DNA from: Paenibacillus terricola
GTDB lineage: Bacteria; Bacillota; Bacilli; Paenibacillales; Paenibacillaceae
DNA length: 64,000 nt
Assembly (NCBI RefSeq): GCF_014779765.1
Contig: NZ_JACXZA010000003.1
Location: 620,001-684,000 of the forward strand
Reading direction: 5' to 3'
The stretch's first letter is position 1. Every line of letters starts with the position of its first letter. Both the position numbers and the translations under genes were made by a program. This document shows, in pieces, positions 52,935-61,200 of the stretch. The notes beneath the pieces were generated by a model that saw nothing but the letters and a program-made list of their open reading frames with translations, did no database searches and was not told the origin of the DNA.

Positions 52935-54116
52935 TTAAAGCGACAACTCCCGCTTCGTGATCCCATCAGCCAAATGTCCGAAATCGAGCGCCGCCTTGCC
53001 AAGCTCAGTCGCAATGCGCGAAGCAATGACAACCGCCGGTATGCCAGCAGCCACGAGGGCAAGATCGAAATCAGCACCGCCTGCTTCCATCACGACGCGG
53101 TCAATATCCGCCATCCCGCGCACTGGTGCGATGACCCCCGTCACCCGGTAGCCCCGAGCAGTCAATAGCTCTGCTAGCCCAGGGGACGCATTGCCGATCA
53201 GCAGCAGGCTCTTCCCTTGCAGCAGCCGCTGCAGAAGTCCTTCCTGATAAAGGCTGTAATTAATCGTGGAGCTCGTAATCCGCATCGATCGTATATCGAG
53301 ATGATGCCCCCTCAGCACAGGGAAGAGCAGCGGTTGAAACTGCTTGCGTCGCGAGAGCGGCACACCAACGATCGTTGCCTGCCGAATTGCTGTCGCAAGC
53401 AAATTGCGCGAAGCAATATCAGGTGGCGTAACGCCTGCATAGGGTAGAAAAGCAGCTTGCGCCGCTGTCTGCTCGGCTGGAATGACGATATCCTGGGCCA
53501 GCGCCATCAGCTCGCCATCGCCTAGACGGACGATCGAATAAGGAGTACGGTCACGAATCGCGTTCTCCAGCTCGTTGAATACTTCGGCTGTACTTGTCAG
53601 CCGGATGCCGAGCGGCAGCAATTGTTCGACTCCCGCAGCAATAACATCACGCAAGCTGATGTCCGGCAAAATAACGCCATAAGGCATCGCCTTCTCATAC
53701 AGTTCTTCGCCAGCGGCGAAGATCGCTTCTTCCCGCACCTCATCTTCCCACTGAGCGGATCGGCGGTCATGCTGATGCGGTTCAACCGTCGAAGCCGCAG
53801 GGACGACTGCTTCCGGTGACAATGGATACTCCGCCTGATAGCTCGGCGATTCAGCTGTCAATCGTTCCCGCTCCAATGGCCGTCTATTATACGTACGGCT
53901 TCTCCTTTTTAACAGCGACCGCTTGCGGCTTTGGGTACCTGTCCATATGGAGCCGCGGCGAGACTTGCGCTTCGACATGCTGGCACCTGCACGGATCGGA
54001 GTCCGTCGGTCGACCAATGCACGGATCGGGGTCCGCCGGTCGACCAATGCACGGCTCGCAGGCCGAGCTGGCTTGCGGGAGGGGAGGGCATATATTGGTG
54101 TAGGTCTACGAACCAT
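52935..54116 (-). CDS. GT-D-fold glycosyltransferase with basic repeat-containing N-terminus
   Basis: 393 residues. The C-terminal 250 residues carry YSIVRLGDGELMALAQ, where DGE is the DxE metal motif of GT-D (DUF1792-type) enzymes such as dGT1, which extends glycans on serine-rich adhesins in streptococci. The first 85 residues are Arg/Ser/Pro-rich and contain a ten-residue repeat twice (RALVDRRTPI), encoded by a 30-bp tandem duplication. ATG 54116 has GAGGGAA upstream; ATG 53978 is a weaker alternative. Supports a protein-glycosylation role for the operon. Confidence 0.82.
   Translation of the reverse strand: MVRRPTPIYALPSRKPARPASRALVDRRTPIRALVDRRTPIRAGASMSKRKSRRGSIWTGTQSRKRSLLKRRSRTYNRRPLERERLTAESPSYQAEYPLSPEAVVPAASTVEPHQHDRRSAQWEDEVREEAIFAAGEELYEKAMPYGVILPDISLRDVIAAGVEQLLPLGIRLTSTAEVFNELENAIRDRTPYSIVRLGDGELMALAQDIVIPAEQTAAQAAFLPYAGVTPPDIASRNLLATAIRQATIVGVPLSRRKQFQPLLFPVLRGHHLDIRSMRITSSTINYSLYQEGLLQRLLQGKSLLLIGNASPGLAELLTARGYRVTGVIAPVRGMADIDRVVMEAGGADFDLALVAAGIPAVVIASRIATELGKAALDFGHLADGITKRELSL
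53991..54050. repeat. 30-bp tandem duplication inside the GT-D gene
   Basis: Two adjacent 30-base units (53991-54020 and 54021-54050), differing at two positions, in frame; they encode the duplicated ALVDRRTPIR segment of the basic N-terminus. Confidence 0.9.
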
Positions 54117-54134
54117 CGTCTTCCCTCGCTCTCC

Positions 54135-54869
54135 TTAATCAACAGTCGGTGGCGTACCCATCATTCGAACGGCAGCTTCATGAAGCGATTCGAACGTGCC
54201 TGCGTCCGTCCACCAGCCGTTAAGCACCATATAAGTCAGCTTGCCCAGCCGGGCATATGCATTGTTCAAATCTGTAATTTCCAGCTCCCCACGCTCCGAT
54301 GGCGTCAAGCCGGCAATGAGATCGAAAGCAGATGAATCGTAGAAGTAGATGCCGGTCACACTGTAGCTCGTATCAGGCATCTTAGGTTTCTCCGTAATCC
54401 GTACAATCGACTGTCCGCTCTCATCGAAGGTCGGAACACCATAACGCCTGGGATCTGGTACATGCTTCAGCAGCACCATTGCGCCGCTCGCCTGCTTCTC
54501 GAACTGCTCTGCGAATCGCGTTAGCGAGTCTTCGAACAAGTTGTCTCCGAGCAGCAGAACGAATTTCTCATTCGTCCCAATGAATGGATTCGCCAGATCA
54601 AGCGCCTGTGCGATTCCGCCTGCCTCTTCCTGTATCCGATACGTAATCGAGACGCCAAACTCCGCACCGCTGCCGAAATAGGTAATGAACAGCCCTGCTG
54701 TTGCACGGCCTGTAATAAGCAAAATATCGGTAATGCCAGCCTCTTTCATTTTGTCGATCGCATAATGAATCATCGGGTAGCGGCCGACGGGCAGCATATG
54801 TTTATTGAGCAATGTCGTTAGCGGCCGGAGCCGCGTGCCGGTTCCGCCAGCCAATATGACAGCCTTCAC
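54135..54869 (-). CDS. RmlA-like sugar-1-phosphate nucleotidyltransferase (short form)
   Basis: 244 residues from GTG 54869 (AGGAGGGG 8 bases upstream). Nucleotidyltransferase fold with VILAGGTGTRLRPLT, NKHMLPVG, LLGDNLFED, ITEKPKMPDTSYSVTGIYFYD and GWWTDAGTFESL, the signature set of glucose-1-phosphate thymidylyltransferase. It is about 45 residues shorter than classic RmlA, lacking the C-terminal allosteric part. Makes an activated sugar (dTDP-glucose or similar) for the operon; no RmlB/C is present in the window. Confidence 0.88.
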   Translation of the reverse strand: MKAVILAGGTGTRLRPLTTLLNKHMLPVGRYPMIHYAIDKMKEAGITDILLITGRATAGLFITYFGSGAEFGVSITYRIQEEAGGIAQALDLANPFIGTNEKFVLLLGDNLFEDSLTRFAEQFEKQASGAMVLLKHVPDPRRYGVPTFDESGQSIVRITEKPKMPDTSYSVTGIYFYDSSAFDLIAGLTPSERGELEITDLNNAYARLGKLTYMVLNGWWTDAGTFESLHEAAVRMMGTPPTVD

Positions 54870-54911
54870 TTACGATACCCCTCCTGCATGAACGGGATAG
54901 GTGCCCGTCCG

Positions 54912-55670
54912 TCATGTGCCGATAAAAGTACTTGGATCGATTGACCACTTGTCGATGAACAATTGGCGATTGCGTGCAAGCAGTTGCTGAACCGTTTCCT
55001 CGCTTTGCTGGCGGAAACTCGCGCTGCCCTCGTGGTAGATGAGTGCGTCACGGCACATCATCAGTCCGTAACCGTTCATCCGAACGCGCAAACAGTAATC
55101 GTCGTCCTCATAATGACCAGGCGAGAATCGTTCGTCCAGCTCGCCGACCTTCTCATATACCTCTCGCTTGATCAGCATGCACAGCCCGACGATTCGGAGA
55201 ACACGCTCGCGTGCAGCAGGATCAGGACGGTTCGTCTGCTCAGCAATGCGCATGAACTGCTCGATCCCATCGAACGAATACGTTACTTGCTGCTTTCCGC
55301 TCGCATAGTTCGTAACGGGTCCAACCAATCCAATGCCTGGCTCCTGTGCGAGACCAGAAGACAGATTAAGCAGCCAGTTCGTCGTAACGACAATATCGTT
55401 GTTAAGCAGCATCAACTGATCGCCTGACGCAATTCGAAGCCCCTTGTTGCATGCTGCCGGGAAACCGGCATTCGCAGATAATGCAATGAAGGTAATGCCC
55501 CTGCCCACACACCATTCAGCCGTTCCGTCACTCGAGCCATTATCGACGACGATTAGCTCGTAAGGGGTTATTCGGTCATCGGTATACGTTCGAATGGACT
55601 GGATTAATCGCTGCAGCAGCGGCAGCCCGTTATTGGTCGGAATAACAATACTCGTCAGTTTCGTACTCAT
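54912..55670 (-). CDS. family 2 glycosyltransferase
   Basis: 252 residues, GT-A fold: TSIVIPTNNGLPLLQRL, VDNGSSDGTAEWC, LNNDIV (metal site), VGPVTNYASGKQQV and the acceptor-side HYEDDDYCLRVRMNGYG. Close to the catalytic domain of the 51516 enzyme (shared VGPVTNY and EDDDYxxRVR). ATG 55670 overlaps the preceding stop as TAATG, so the two are translationally coupled. No basic tail here. Confidence 0.9.
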   Translation of the reverse strand: MSTKLTSIVIPTNNGLPLLQRLIQSIRTYTDDRITPYELIVVDNGSSDGTAEWCVGRGITFIALSANAGFPAACNKGLRIASGDQLMLLNNDIVVTTNWLLNLSSGLAQEPGIGLVGPVTNYASGKQQVTYSFDGIEQFMRIAEQTNRPDPAARERVLRIVGLCMLIKREVYEKVGELDERFSPGHYEDDDYCLRVRMNGYGLMMCRDALIYHEGSASFRQQSEETVQQLLARNRQLFIDKWSIDPSTFIGT

Positions 55671-56497
55671 TAAAGCTGCCTCCGCATGACGACATGCCGC
55701 CGCCGACCGCTATCCTCGTTCGTTAATCGGTTGCCGCCTGCATTCATCGCATATTTGAGCGCTTCGATATGATCGCCGATTATGAGGCGGGACACCTCAT
55801 TGTCCTTGCCAACATTGCTCTGCCGAAGCCGATTGGATTGCAGGACATTAACGGAAGCAGCCGTTCGAACGTGTAATCCCGCTTCGATAGCGGCAGCCTG
55901 CGCCTTCGGCGGTACGGCGAGCAATCCGCTGCCAATCCGCTCGATGGCACGCCGCGACATCGCATGGGGCACACATGTCATCGAGTTCGCCCGCAGGTCG
56001 GGACGGCCGAGCGACAGGTTCAAGAAAGCCTTCATCTTCGTCACTTCATCCCAATCACGAAATAGCGGCAGAAACGGCGAAATATCGTTTAACGCAACAT
56101 CAGTCCCTTGCGCGATCGCGGCGATAAAACGTTTGAGACGATCGGCCCCGATTGGTATATCGCCATCCACGAATAGAACAATATCGGACTTCGTAAGTTT
56201 GGCGCCAATGGAACGGCCTACGTCGTGCCCAAGCTTCTCGGTATAATGCACAACCGTTGCCTGCGGGAATGAACGCGCAATCGATAAACTGCTATCTGTA
56301 CAGCCGTTCAGAACAACAATCGTTTCTTCCAGCGGAAGCTTCCCAAGCTCTCGTAGTACGAGCGGTAGCGTCTCTTCCTCATTCAATACCGTTACGACGG
56401 CGGATACTCGGCATCCGATCGGCAGCACGGCAGTGGTTTCCTCTGTCTCGGGTCGTTTCACTCGTCGTCGGCTTGACACGCTGTCCTCACCTCGCAT
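55670..56497 (-). CDS. family 2 glycosyltransferase
   Basis: 275 residues; GT-A fold with [50 protein letters not shown] (DxD-type site), [18 protein letters not shown] and a C-terminal [16 protein letters not shown]. Short basic N-terminus. Paralogue of the 56487 product. A GTG at 56479 with AGGTGAGGA upstream is a possible shorter start. Overlaps the upstream gene by 11 bases. Confidence 0.88.
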   Translation of the reverse strand: MRGEDSVSSRRRVKRPETEETTAVLPIGCRVSAVVTVLNEEETLPLVLRELGKLPLEETIVVLNGCTDSSLSIARSFPQATVVHYTEKLGHDVGRSIGAKLTKSDIVLFVDGDIPIGADRLKRFIAAIAQGTDVALNDISPFLPLFRDWDEVTKMKAFLNLSLGRPDLRANSMTCVPHAMSRRAIERIGSGLLAVPPKAQAAAIEAGLHVRTAASVNVLQSNRLRQSNVGKDNEVSRLIIGDHIEALKYAMNAGGNRLTNEDSGRRRHVVMRRQL

Positions 56498-57410
56498 AGT
56501 GCCTTTTTCTCGTTCGGTCTACAAATCCGCACCGGTCGTCCCCTCGGCTTATCACCCAATCCAGCGCTTCCAGATGGTCTCCAACGATCACTTGCTCAAG
56601 CGGTCTGATCCGCTCCCTCTCCGTACGAGGCGGGTTCAACTTACCTACATTCACACGTTGCACGGCTTTTACTCGAAGTCCTAATTGAATCGCTTTGGCG
56701 TGGGCGAGAGGAGGTACTGCGAGCGACTCCACTCCAACCATTGTAAGAGCCGTTCGGCTGAGCGCATGAGGAACAGCCGTCATGGAGGTTCCATTCAGAT
56801 CCGGCCGCTGCAGTATCGCATTCAGCGTATGTTTCGCTAACACGACGCTGTGTACCACCGGTTTGGCAGTTGGCCCGGAATAATCATTAAGCGCCACATC
56901 AACGCCTTCGCGAAGAACAGCGTTTACGAATGGTCGCAGCCGCAGGGCGGGAATAACCATGTCGCCATCGATGAACAAAAGCACATCGCCTCGCGCCGCT
57001 TCTGCACCAACTGCGCGCCCGACATCATGACCAAGCGGTTCGGCATACTCAATGACGCGAGCGCCTGCTCGCTTCGCTATAACCGATGATCCGTCCCTAG
57101 TGCCATTGGCGACAACGATCACTTCTGTTGACGGGTGGACAGCGAAAGCTTCGCGAATAACGCGGCGTATCGTTCGACGCTCATTCATCACGGGGATAAT
57201 GACCGATACGAGCGGTATCGAATCTACGCGTTCTGCATCGCCAGTCAGCCTTGTGCGGTATCCAGACGATGCAGGTCGGCCCAGCTTGCGGCCTGACTGT
57301 CCCTTGCGACGTACAATTCGGCCTCGTGCTCCTCCAGCATCTGAAGACTGCGAGCTTCTCCTGACTCTGCCAGAACGAGACCGATTTCCGCTAATCTTAA
57401 ATCGGTTCAT
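56487..57410 (-). CDS. family 2 glycosyltransferase with basic N-terminus
   Basis: 307 residues, first gene of the large glycosylation operon. The first 65 residues are Arg/Ser/Gly-rich; the GT2 domain follows: [61 protein letters not shown] and [29 protein letters not shown] lies 9 bases before ATG 57410, inside one of the two 10-bp direct repeats flanking the inserted element. Confidence 0.88.
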   Translation of the reverse strand: MNRFKISGNRSRSGRVRRSSQSSDAGGARGRIVRRKGQSGRKLGRPASSGYRTRLTGDAERVDSIPLVSVIIPVMNERRTIRRVIREAFAVHPSTEVIVVANGTRDGSSVIAKRAGARVIEYAEPLGHDVGRAVGAEAARGDVLLFIDGDMVIPALRLRPFVNAVLREGVDVALNDYSGPTAKPVVHSVVLAKHTLNAILQRPDLNGTSMTAVPHALSRTALTMVGVESLAVPPLAHAKAIQLGLRVKAVQRVNVGKLNPPRTERERIRPLEQVIVGDHLEALDWVISRGDDRCGFVDRTRKRHYAR

Positions 57411-57419
57411 ACGGTTGCC

Positions 57420-57715
57420 ACCTCTTGAAGTACGTGTTCAAAAAGTCGGGTTTTCAGCACCGAGAAGATTGCGAGAACCTGAAAAGCGTATGCTTACGAG
57501 GTTGTTATTTGCTCGCAGGTTGTAACACTGCAGTATCGCAAATAACTTCAGGAGGAACGGAGTGTAGGCAACACCTACATGTACAAGGTTTCCAGCGGAA
57601 ACCTGCATCGGAAGCATAAACTCCGGACTCCGAAGGTGAACGCAAGCTTCGACGTCGAATAGGCTTCATGAATTACTTCGTGATCAAAAGACGACTTTTT
57701 GAACAACCTCTTGAA
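57420..57715. mobile_element. 276-bp MITE-like, hairpin-rich insertion in the operon leader
   Basis: The sequence 57430-57705 is flanked by identical 10-bp direct repeats ACCTCTTGAA (57420-57429 and 57706-57715). Its ends are inverted: TGTTCAAAAAGTCG near 57435 and CGACTTTTTGAACA at 57692-57705. No transposase is encoded. Internal hairpins include TGTAGG/CCTACA, GGTTTCC/GGAAACC and GTTATTTGC/GCAAATAAC. Removing it with one direct repeat restores a compact leader with promoter, short spacer and RBS. The left end has 5 extra bases (GTACG) outside the inverted repeat, so the exact ends are uncertain. Similar copies seem familiar from Paenibacillus genomes; not checked. Confidence 0.65.
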
Positions 57716-57732
57716 TGAATCGCTTGCGGTAT

Positions 57733-57760
57733 ATTGTATGTTGGTCAACCTACTTGGCAA
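57733..57760 (-). promoter_or_regulatory. sigma-A promoter of the large glycosylation operon
   Basis: On the minus strand TTGCCA (57755-57760), 16-base spacer, TACAAT (57733-57738). The -10 sits inside CATACAATA, which also resembles sporulation sigma-E/K -10 elements, but a matching sporulation -35 is not visible. The start site would be near 57726, upstream of the inserted element. Confidence 0.6.
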
Positions 57761-58157
57761 CGGCGTATGTACGTCAAGGCATTAGCGGTTCCTTCACCCG
57801 CGCTGTTGCTGGCGAGACGACTGTCCAACTTTCTCCCTCCTATTTAGGCTAAGGTCCCGCCTTCTCTAAGAAACTATCTGGTACTACTGGATGTCCCACT
57901 TCCTATCGCAGTCACACCATTGCGATTCAATTTCATAGATTGCGTCCTTGTTAATCTCATTGACGAGAAGACGAGCCCCTGTACGAGGCTCGTCTTCTCC
58001 ATGCAATAACTAATTCTATCAATCGTTATGGAACGCACAGAGGAACCGGCATGAACCGTCACTTAGACCGCCAAGCAGCCAGATCGCGACATTGGAGGGT
58101 CTTGCAAGTCTTGCGAGCTCGATCCACTAACCATCAATATCGTCCTATTAATAATAA
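57741..58157. other. intergenic region between the repeat-protein gene and the glycosylation operon
   Basis: About 420 bases without a gene. A perfect 13-bp hairpin at 57965-57999 (GAGAAGACGAGCC and GGCTCGTCTTCTC) lacks a U tract on either strand; it may be a backup terminator or a separate leader structure. Nothing else assignable. Confidence 0.5.
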
Positions 58158-58161
58158 AAGA

Positions 58162-58188
58162 GCTGCACAGCCGTTTGCGCTGTGCAGC
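58162..58188 (-). terminator. intrinsic terminator of the giant repeat-protein gene
   Basis: Minus strand GCTGCACAGC, 7-base loop, GCTGTGCAGC, then TCTTTTATTATT, about 25 bases after the stop codon. Confidence 0.9.
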
Positions 58189-58213
58189 CATAGAACAACA
58201 TCTTTAATCGCAA

Positions 58214-61200
58214 TTACCGCTTCGTACCCACTGCAATCCAGTTAATAAAGCCTACCGGCTCCATACTGAAGCGGATGCGGGAAATCGTCACGAGCGCAAA
58301 TTCTTCCGACTTTCCCTTCAGCGTTGCTATGCATGCAGGGTGGTCTGTCATGGCTACGAATACATATCCGTTGTCTTGGAACGATTCCTCGAACGGAATA
58401 ATGACCTCGCAGGACTCCTCTTGACCCGTAAACGCAAAGGACGTCAACCCACACTGTTGGAATGTCCTCTTGCTTGCCGATGGTACGCTTACTGGCGTGA
58501 AGGTCAGATTGCTCTCCGCTACTGCACCATCTGCCAGTTCCCTTGAACCGACCGCTCCCTCAGCCAGATGAGTGCCTGCTATCGCTCCAGGTTGCAAATG
58601 CCTCGCTTCAATCGACCCTTCCGTCACGATCGGCTTGCCGCTGCCGATCAGACTAACGACATCCGCAGACAGCTTGCTGACACTTATGCTGCCATCGGCA
58701 AGTGCGTCATTCGTAACAGCTCCTGCTGTCAAGTGATGCTCGCTTACGCTTGCATTCGCCAGCTTATCGCCATCTACTGCACCAGCTGTCAGATGATCCG
58801 CCACAATCGTGCCGTATGCAATGTGCGAGGTACGGACAGCCAGATCGGCCAGCTGATCCGAACCAACAGCGCTGCTGGCAATTTTGCTTTCGGTCACAGC
58901 TCCGTCTGCCAGTTGCTCACTGCGGACCGATCCGCCAGCCAGCTTGCTGACCGTCACAGACCCCTCCGCCAGCTTCGCTGTTGTAACGACGCCATCAACC
59001 AGCTGCACATTGCCTACAGAAGATGTTGCCAGCTTTGCTGCCGTTACCGCTCCGTCGACCAGCTTCGCCGTCGTTACAGCATTGTCGGTCAGCTTCGCTG
59101 CCGTCACAGCTCCGTCCGCCAGCTGCAAGCCTCCTACCGATGCCGTTGTCAGCTTTGATCCCGTCACCGAGCCATCTGCCAACTTCGCTGCCGTTACAGC
59201 GCCATCCGTCAGCTTCGCCGCCGACACGGATCCATCCGCCAGCTGCACGCTGCTGACCGATGCGGCTGTTAGCTTCTCAGCTGTTACCGCTCCATCTGCC
59301 AGCTTCTCAGCCGACACGGCCCCGTCTGCCAGTTTCGCACTCGATACCACGCCATCGACAAGTTGTTCCTCACCGACCGACCATGCTGTCAGCTTAGCTG
59401 CTGTTACAGATCCGTCTGCCAGCTTCTCAGCCGACACGGCCCCGTCTGCCAGTTTCGCACTCGATACCACGCCATCGATCAGTTGATCCTCACCGACCGA
59501 CCATGCTGTCAGCTTAGCTGCTGTTACCGCTCCATCTGCCAGCTTCTCAGCCGACACGGCCCCGTCTGCCAGTTTCGCACTCGATACCACGCCATCGATC
59601 AGTTGATCCTCACCGACCGACCATGCTGTCAGCTTAGCTGCTGTTACCGCTCCGTCTGCCAGCTTCTCAGCCGACACGGCTCCGTCTGCCAGTTTCGCAC
59701 TCGATACCACGCCATCGATCAGTTGATCCTCACCGACCGACCATGCTGTCAGCTTAGCTGCTGTTACCGATCCGTCTGCCAGCTTCTCAGCCGACACGGC
59801 TCCGTCTGCCAGTTTCGCACTCGATACCACGCCATCGATCAGTTGATCCTCACCGACCGACCACGCTGTCAGCTTAGATGCTGTTACCGCTCCATCCGCT
59901 AGCTTCTCCGCAGACACAGCTCCGTCTGCAAGCTTCTCAGCCGACACAGCTCCGTCTGCCAGTTTTGCAGTTGATACTGCGCTATCGATCAATTGATCTT
60001 CACCGACCGACCATGCCGTCAGCTTCTCTGCTGTTACCGATCCGTCCGCCAGCTTCTCGGCCGACACAGCTCCGTCTGCCAGTTTCGCAGTTGATACTGC
60101 GCTATCGATCAGTTGATCTTCACCGACCGACCATGCCGTCAGCTTCTCTGCTGTTACCGATCCGTCCGCCAGCTTCGATGCTATTACACTGCCATCGGCA
60201 AGCTTCGCACTCGACACTGCGCCGTCGATCAGCTGCACTTCACCAACCGACGATGCTGTCAGCTTTGCAGTCGTCACGGATCCATCGGTAAGCTTAACTC
60301 CTGTTACGCTGCCATCGGCAAGCTTTGCATTCGATACCGCGCCATCGACCAGTTGCACTTCACCGACCGACGATGCTGTCAACTTCGCAGTCGTCACGGA
60401 TCCATCGGTAAGCTTAACCCCTGTTACGCTGCCATCGGCAAGCTTTGCATTCGATACTGCGCCATCGACCAGCTGCACTTCACCGACCGACGAGGCTGTA
60501 AGCTTCTCGTTTGTCACAGAGCTGTCAGCCAACTTCGATGCTGTTACGCTGCCGTCTACAAGCTTTGCATTCGATACTGAGTCATCGATCAGCTGCGCTT
60601 CGCCTACCGACCATGCCGTCAACTTCTCGTTCGTCACAGAGCTGTCAGCCAACTTCGATGCTGTTACGCTGCCGTCTACAAGCTTTGCATTCGATACTGA
60701 GCCATCGATCAGCTGCGCTTCGCCTACCGACCATGCCGTCAACTTCGCAGATGTCACCGAGCGATCGGTAAGTTTTGCCGCTGATACACTGCCATCTGCC
60801 AGCTTTGCTGCCGAAACCGCACCATCGATCAGCTGCACTTCGCCTACCGACTCTGCAGCTAGTTTCTTACCTGTAACGGAGCCGTCTACCAGCTTCGCCG
60901 ACGTCACGCAGCCATCTGTCAGCTTCGCTGCCGATACCGCGCCGTCCAGAAGCTGCAGCCCGCCTACCGATGCTGCCGCCAGCTTCGCTGATGTTATAGA
61001 TCCGTCCACAAGCTTCACTGCCGTAACAGCGCCATCCGCCAATTTCACAGTCGATACAGCACCGTCGACCAATTGCAGTTCGCCTACCGATTCCACGGCC
61101 AGCTTCTCTGCTGTCACCGATTCACTCGCCAGCTTATCAGCCGTTACAGCTCCATCAATCAGCTGCACTTCGCCCACCGATGCTGCCGTCAGCTTCTCTC

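Noticed and set aside
57733-57760. Sporulation sigma-E/K promoter for the glycosylation operon, based on CATACAATA
   Set aside because: The -10 fits, but no matching -35 is present, whereas TTGCCA-16-TACAAT is a good housekeeping promoter.
58884-60771. Long plus-strand open frames opposite the giant repeat gene (Ser/Thr/Ala- or Cys/Arg-rich proteins)
   Set aside because: They arise because the 30-bp periodic coding repeat keeps other frames free of stops; no RBS, and the protein patterns are mirror images of the repeat.
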